A DNA stretch of 64,000 bases, from the NCBI GenBank assembly GCA_000349905.1, contig KB722736.1, positions 302,609-366,608 on the forward strand. Direction: 5' to 3'. The notes under the pieces were generated by a model, which saw only the letters and a list, made by a program, of their open reading frames with translations, ran no database searches and had not been told where the DNA came from. Position 1 is the first letter of the stretch. Every line of letters begins with the position of its first letter. The stretch comes from Volvariella volvacea V23. Its lineage: Eukaryota; Basidiomycota; Agaricomycetes; Agaricales; Pluteaceae. Made by a program: the position numbers and the translations under genes. Shown piece by piece: positions 61,873 to 64,000 of the stretch.

Positions 61873-64000
61873 ATGCGTGCATCCAAGCAGCAAGGAAACC
61901 CATATCCCGTTATCAACAACGCTGGAGCCACACAACCAAGTACACACGCCGTGCCACTAGCCAACTCCCAGCCCACGCAAACCCCACAACCAATCCATGC
62001 CCCCTATGCCACCACCTCCATCCAGTCGCAAGGTTACTTAGGACAGGAGGATTATGTACTCAGACGACTCGCGAATACGTTGGAGGCTATTATGATACGC
62101 CGGGGATTGACTGGTCTCAAATGGGTGAAGCATCCGTCACAGAACCGATATGAGGATCGTTTAACTGCCGTCAGTCCTTACTTCTTTCTTTCACGAGGTT
62201 GTAAGCTGATGTTCGGCTACATGGCACTTCTCATTATCTTTAAAAGTCGAGACCCAGTGACTCTGCAACTATTTCGATTTCAATAAGACAGTTCTGGGAG
62301 AAGATAAAACCGAGTGACCAGAATACATCACAGCCCAGTCTGAATCAAATGCCTCAGGCTACAAGTGCGCAACAGCTCGCATGGGTTAATGGTGGAGGTG
62401 TCCAGCAGCAAGTGGCAGCGTCAACAAGTACTTTAGCTAGTGCGGCGTTCCCAAGGACTGCTCCACTCCAGGGCCCGACACCCAGTTATGCCCCAATGCT
62501 ACAACAACCTTATCCACAGGCCCAATACCCCCGCGGTGTAGCTGCGGGAATCATGCCAACAGCCATGGGCCCAACCTTCTCACCCGCCAATCTGCATCCT
62601 GGTTTCCTGCGTACGGCTCCTCCGACAGGCCCTTCGTCTGTTCTGCCACAGGTCCAACACCCACACACTATGAACCAGCACCAACCTTCTGGCTATCCGG
62701 CGTCGTCTGTTCCCCTGAGCACCATGGACCTCAATAGGTTACCCCAACCGGGTTCAAGTACTGGCCCTCACATGATTGGACACCCTCATGTTGGAATGGG
62801 CAATGCTGCTCCTCAGAGCGCCAGTACTTTGTATTACGCAGGCACTCATACTGTTCCTGGTCACAGGCCCACGCAGCCAAATGCCCTCCCCAGTGCCACC
62901 GTATATGTGAACCCCCAAGTGGATGCAATACTTGAAGAGATAGGTCAACAGGCCATGCTCTTAGCTCAGTCGCAAGCTCAATTCAACGTCAAGGAGGCGA
63001 TAGGAGCCGTATGCAACTCCGCACAAACACCAGAGTACCGACGCAGGGTGTGCTTGCAACTCCTATCTAAGGACCAGCTATTTATCCACACCCTCAATGG
63101 GCCGATGACGGAAATTTTGGGGAAAGAGATGGCAGATGCTTTGCGCGAACTTTGGCCGGACCCAAAGCCGAAGAAGAAGGCAAGGGCAGTGCAACAAAGC
63201 AGCTTGGAGTTTAATATCGCTACACCGGAAACTATGAGACAAAAAGCAAAGAAGCGTGCAAGAACGGATGAAGACGAAAATGAAACTGTGGGCCCTTCAT
63301 CTCCACCCGTGTCCGTTCAAGGATCAAGTCAAGGAGCCGCCTCCGCCACACCATCTACTTCTACCACTAGGACGTCGACACAGAAGAGTAGGAGCTCAGC
63401 TGGACGCGTTGCTAAACGAGCACGAGTCTCGCAAGTTAACCAAGCGACACCTAACCCGACGAGTGGTGAGCAGTCACAAGAGGTGAGATAATTTATTCGA
63501 CTATTCCAACATACATTGACTCTACCACTTTTTAGGCACCAAAAGAGACGACCAGCGTTCCGGAGAAGGGACAAACAGTGGCAGGACCTGGGAGCGCCAG
63601 CTCGTCTTCTGCGTCTTCGGTCACATCTGCCACAACAAAACCACAACCGAAGGCTGCAACAAGGCTGCCTGCTGTGAATGCTGCAGCCAGGTTGTCAGCT
63701 CCCACACGGCGGGCTTATGTACCATCGCCACTCGCCAATGTGGCAGCTTTAGCACCCGAAGAAATAGAAACAGAAACGCAACCACAGTCACTGCCATCAA
63801 CACTATCTAAAGTGCCCGACGATCCTACTGCTCCTGCACTCCATGAAGATGATACATTAAGTCCAGCTGACGAAGTCGTCGTACCCGCTTCCGAACCCGA
63901 GCCCGAAGCCATTTCCGCTCCCAGCTCGGAAGTTCCTGCTCCCCCTCCAGCAGAGGGACCGTCGGAGCCACCAGAGGAAGCAACCTCAACTGTCGCAGAC
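61873..64000 (+). CDS. Pro/Gln/Ser-rich protein of unknown function, 3' end outside window
   Basis: Exons 61873..62169, 62292..63482 and 63536..>64000, all phase 0, give 651 residues before the window ends. The N-terminus is Gln/Pro-rich with a short ordered segment (Y-V-L-R-R-L-A-N-T-L-E-A-I-M-I-R-R-G). A long Pro/Gln/His/Ser region follows to about residue 290. Then comes an ordered helix-like block (V-D-A-I-L-E-E-I-G-Q-Q-A-M-L-L-A-Q-S-Q-A) with L-N-G-P-M-T-E-I-L-G-K-E-M-A-D-A, basic patches (P-K-K-K-A-R, K-K-R-A-R-T-D-E-D-E) and a Ser/Thr/Pro/Ala/Glu-rich tail. No known domain recognised. Layout and composition resemble the upstream gene at 55631-59745, and both have a Y-P-(I/V)-(V/I)-N-x-x/G-A-T-like N-terminal motif, so they may be diverged paralogs. 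Confidence 0.65.

Overview
The window reads as nuclear DNA of a mushroom-forming basidiomycete (Agaricomycetes, probably Agaricales). The genes are rich in short introns of about 50-70 bases. The protein families are typical of agarics: Psathyrella velutina lectin (PVL)-type propellers, F-box/LRR families, DUF6534-like membrane proteins, PARP-like proteins and a P450. No organellar, viral or bacterial content was seen. Spliced models were built by hand from reading frame, GT/GC-AG borders and family conservation, so exon borders are inferred unless stated otherwise.

Bases 1-24000 are dominated by a cluster of PVL-type seven-bladed beta-propeller lectin genes. Two are on the plus strand (2998-4259 and 11509-13477). 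Three are on the minus strand in tandem (17927-19206, 19713-20996, 22011-23294), and a decayed fragment lies at about 1591-1884. All five genes open with a 6-8 codon exon followed by a phase-1 intron, and none has a signal peptide. The gene at 11509-13477 is unusual: the propeller is followed by a proline-rich stalk, a basic and cysteine-rich stretch and a C-terminal hydrophobic helix, so it looks like a tail-anchored lectin. Two decaying DUF6534-like membrane protein genes, two broken F-box/LRR genes, a tyrosine/dual-specificity phosphatase and one weak hypothetical gene lie between the lectins.

Bases 24000-41300 hold a 12-exon GH13 alpha-glucosidase, a group of F-box/LRR genes (two intact, two broken) and a 14-exon cytochrome P450 whose reading frame closes exactly.

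Bases 41600-54800 hold a 26-exon GCN2-type eIF2alpha kinase (1797 residues, all expected domains), a small nucleolar-looking protein and two PARP-like ADP-ribosyltransferase genes with an intact H-Y-E triad but different N-termini. Bases 55600-64000 hold two large Pro/Gln/Ser-rich proteins that I do not recognise; the second runs off the window.

The GCN2, maltase and nucleolar genes look like housekeeping genes. The lectins, F-box, PARP-like and DUF6534 genes look like a fast-evolving accessory block with tandem duplication and pseudogenes. Fungal cytosolic lectins are commonly linked to defence against grazers, but no functional link between these neighbours is shown by the sequence.
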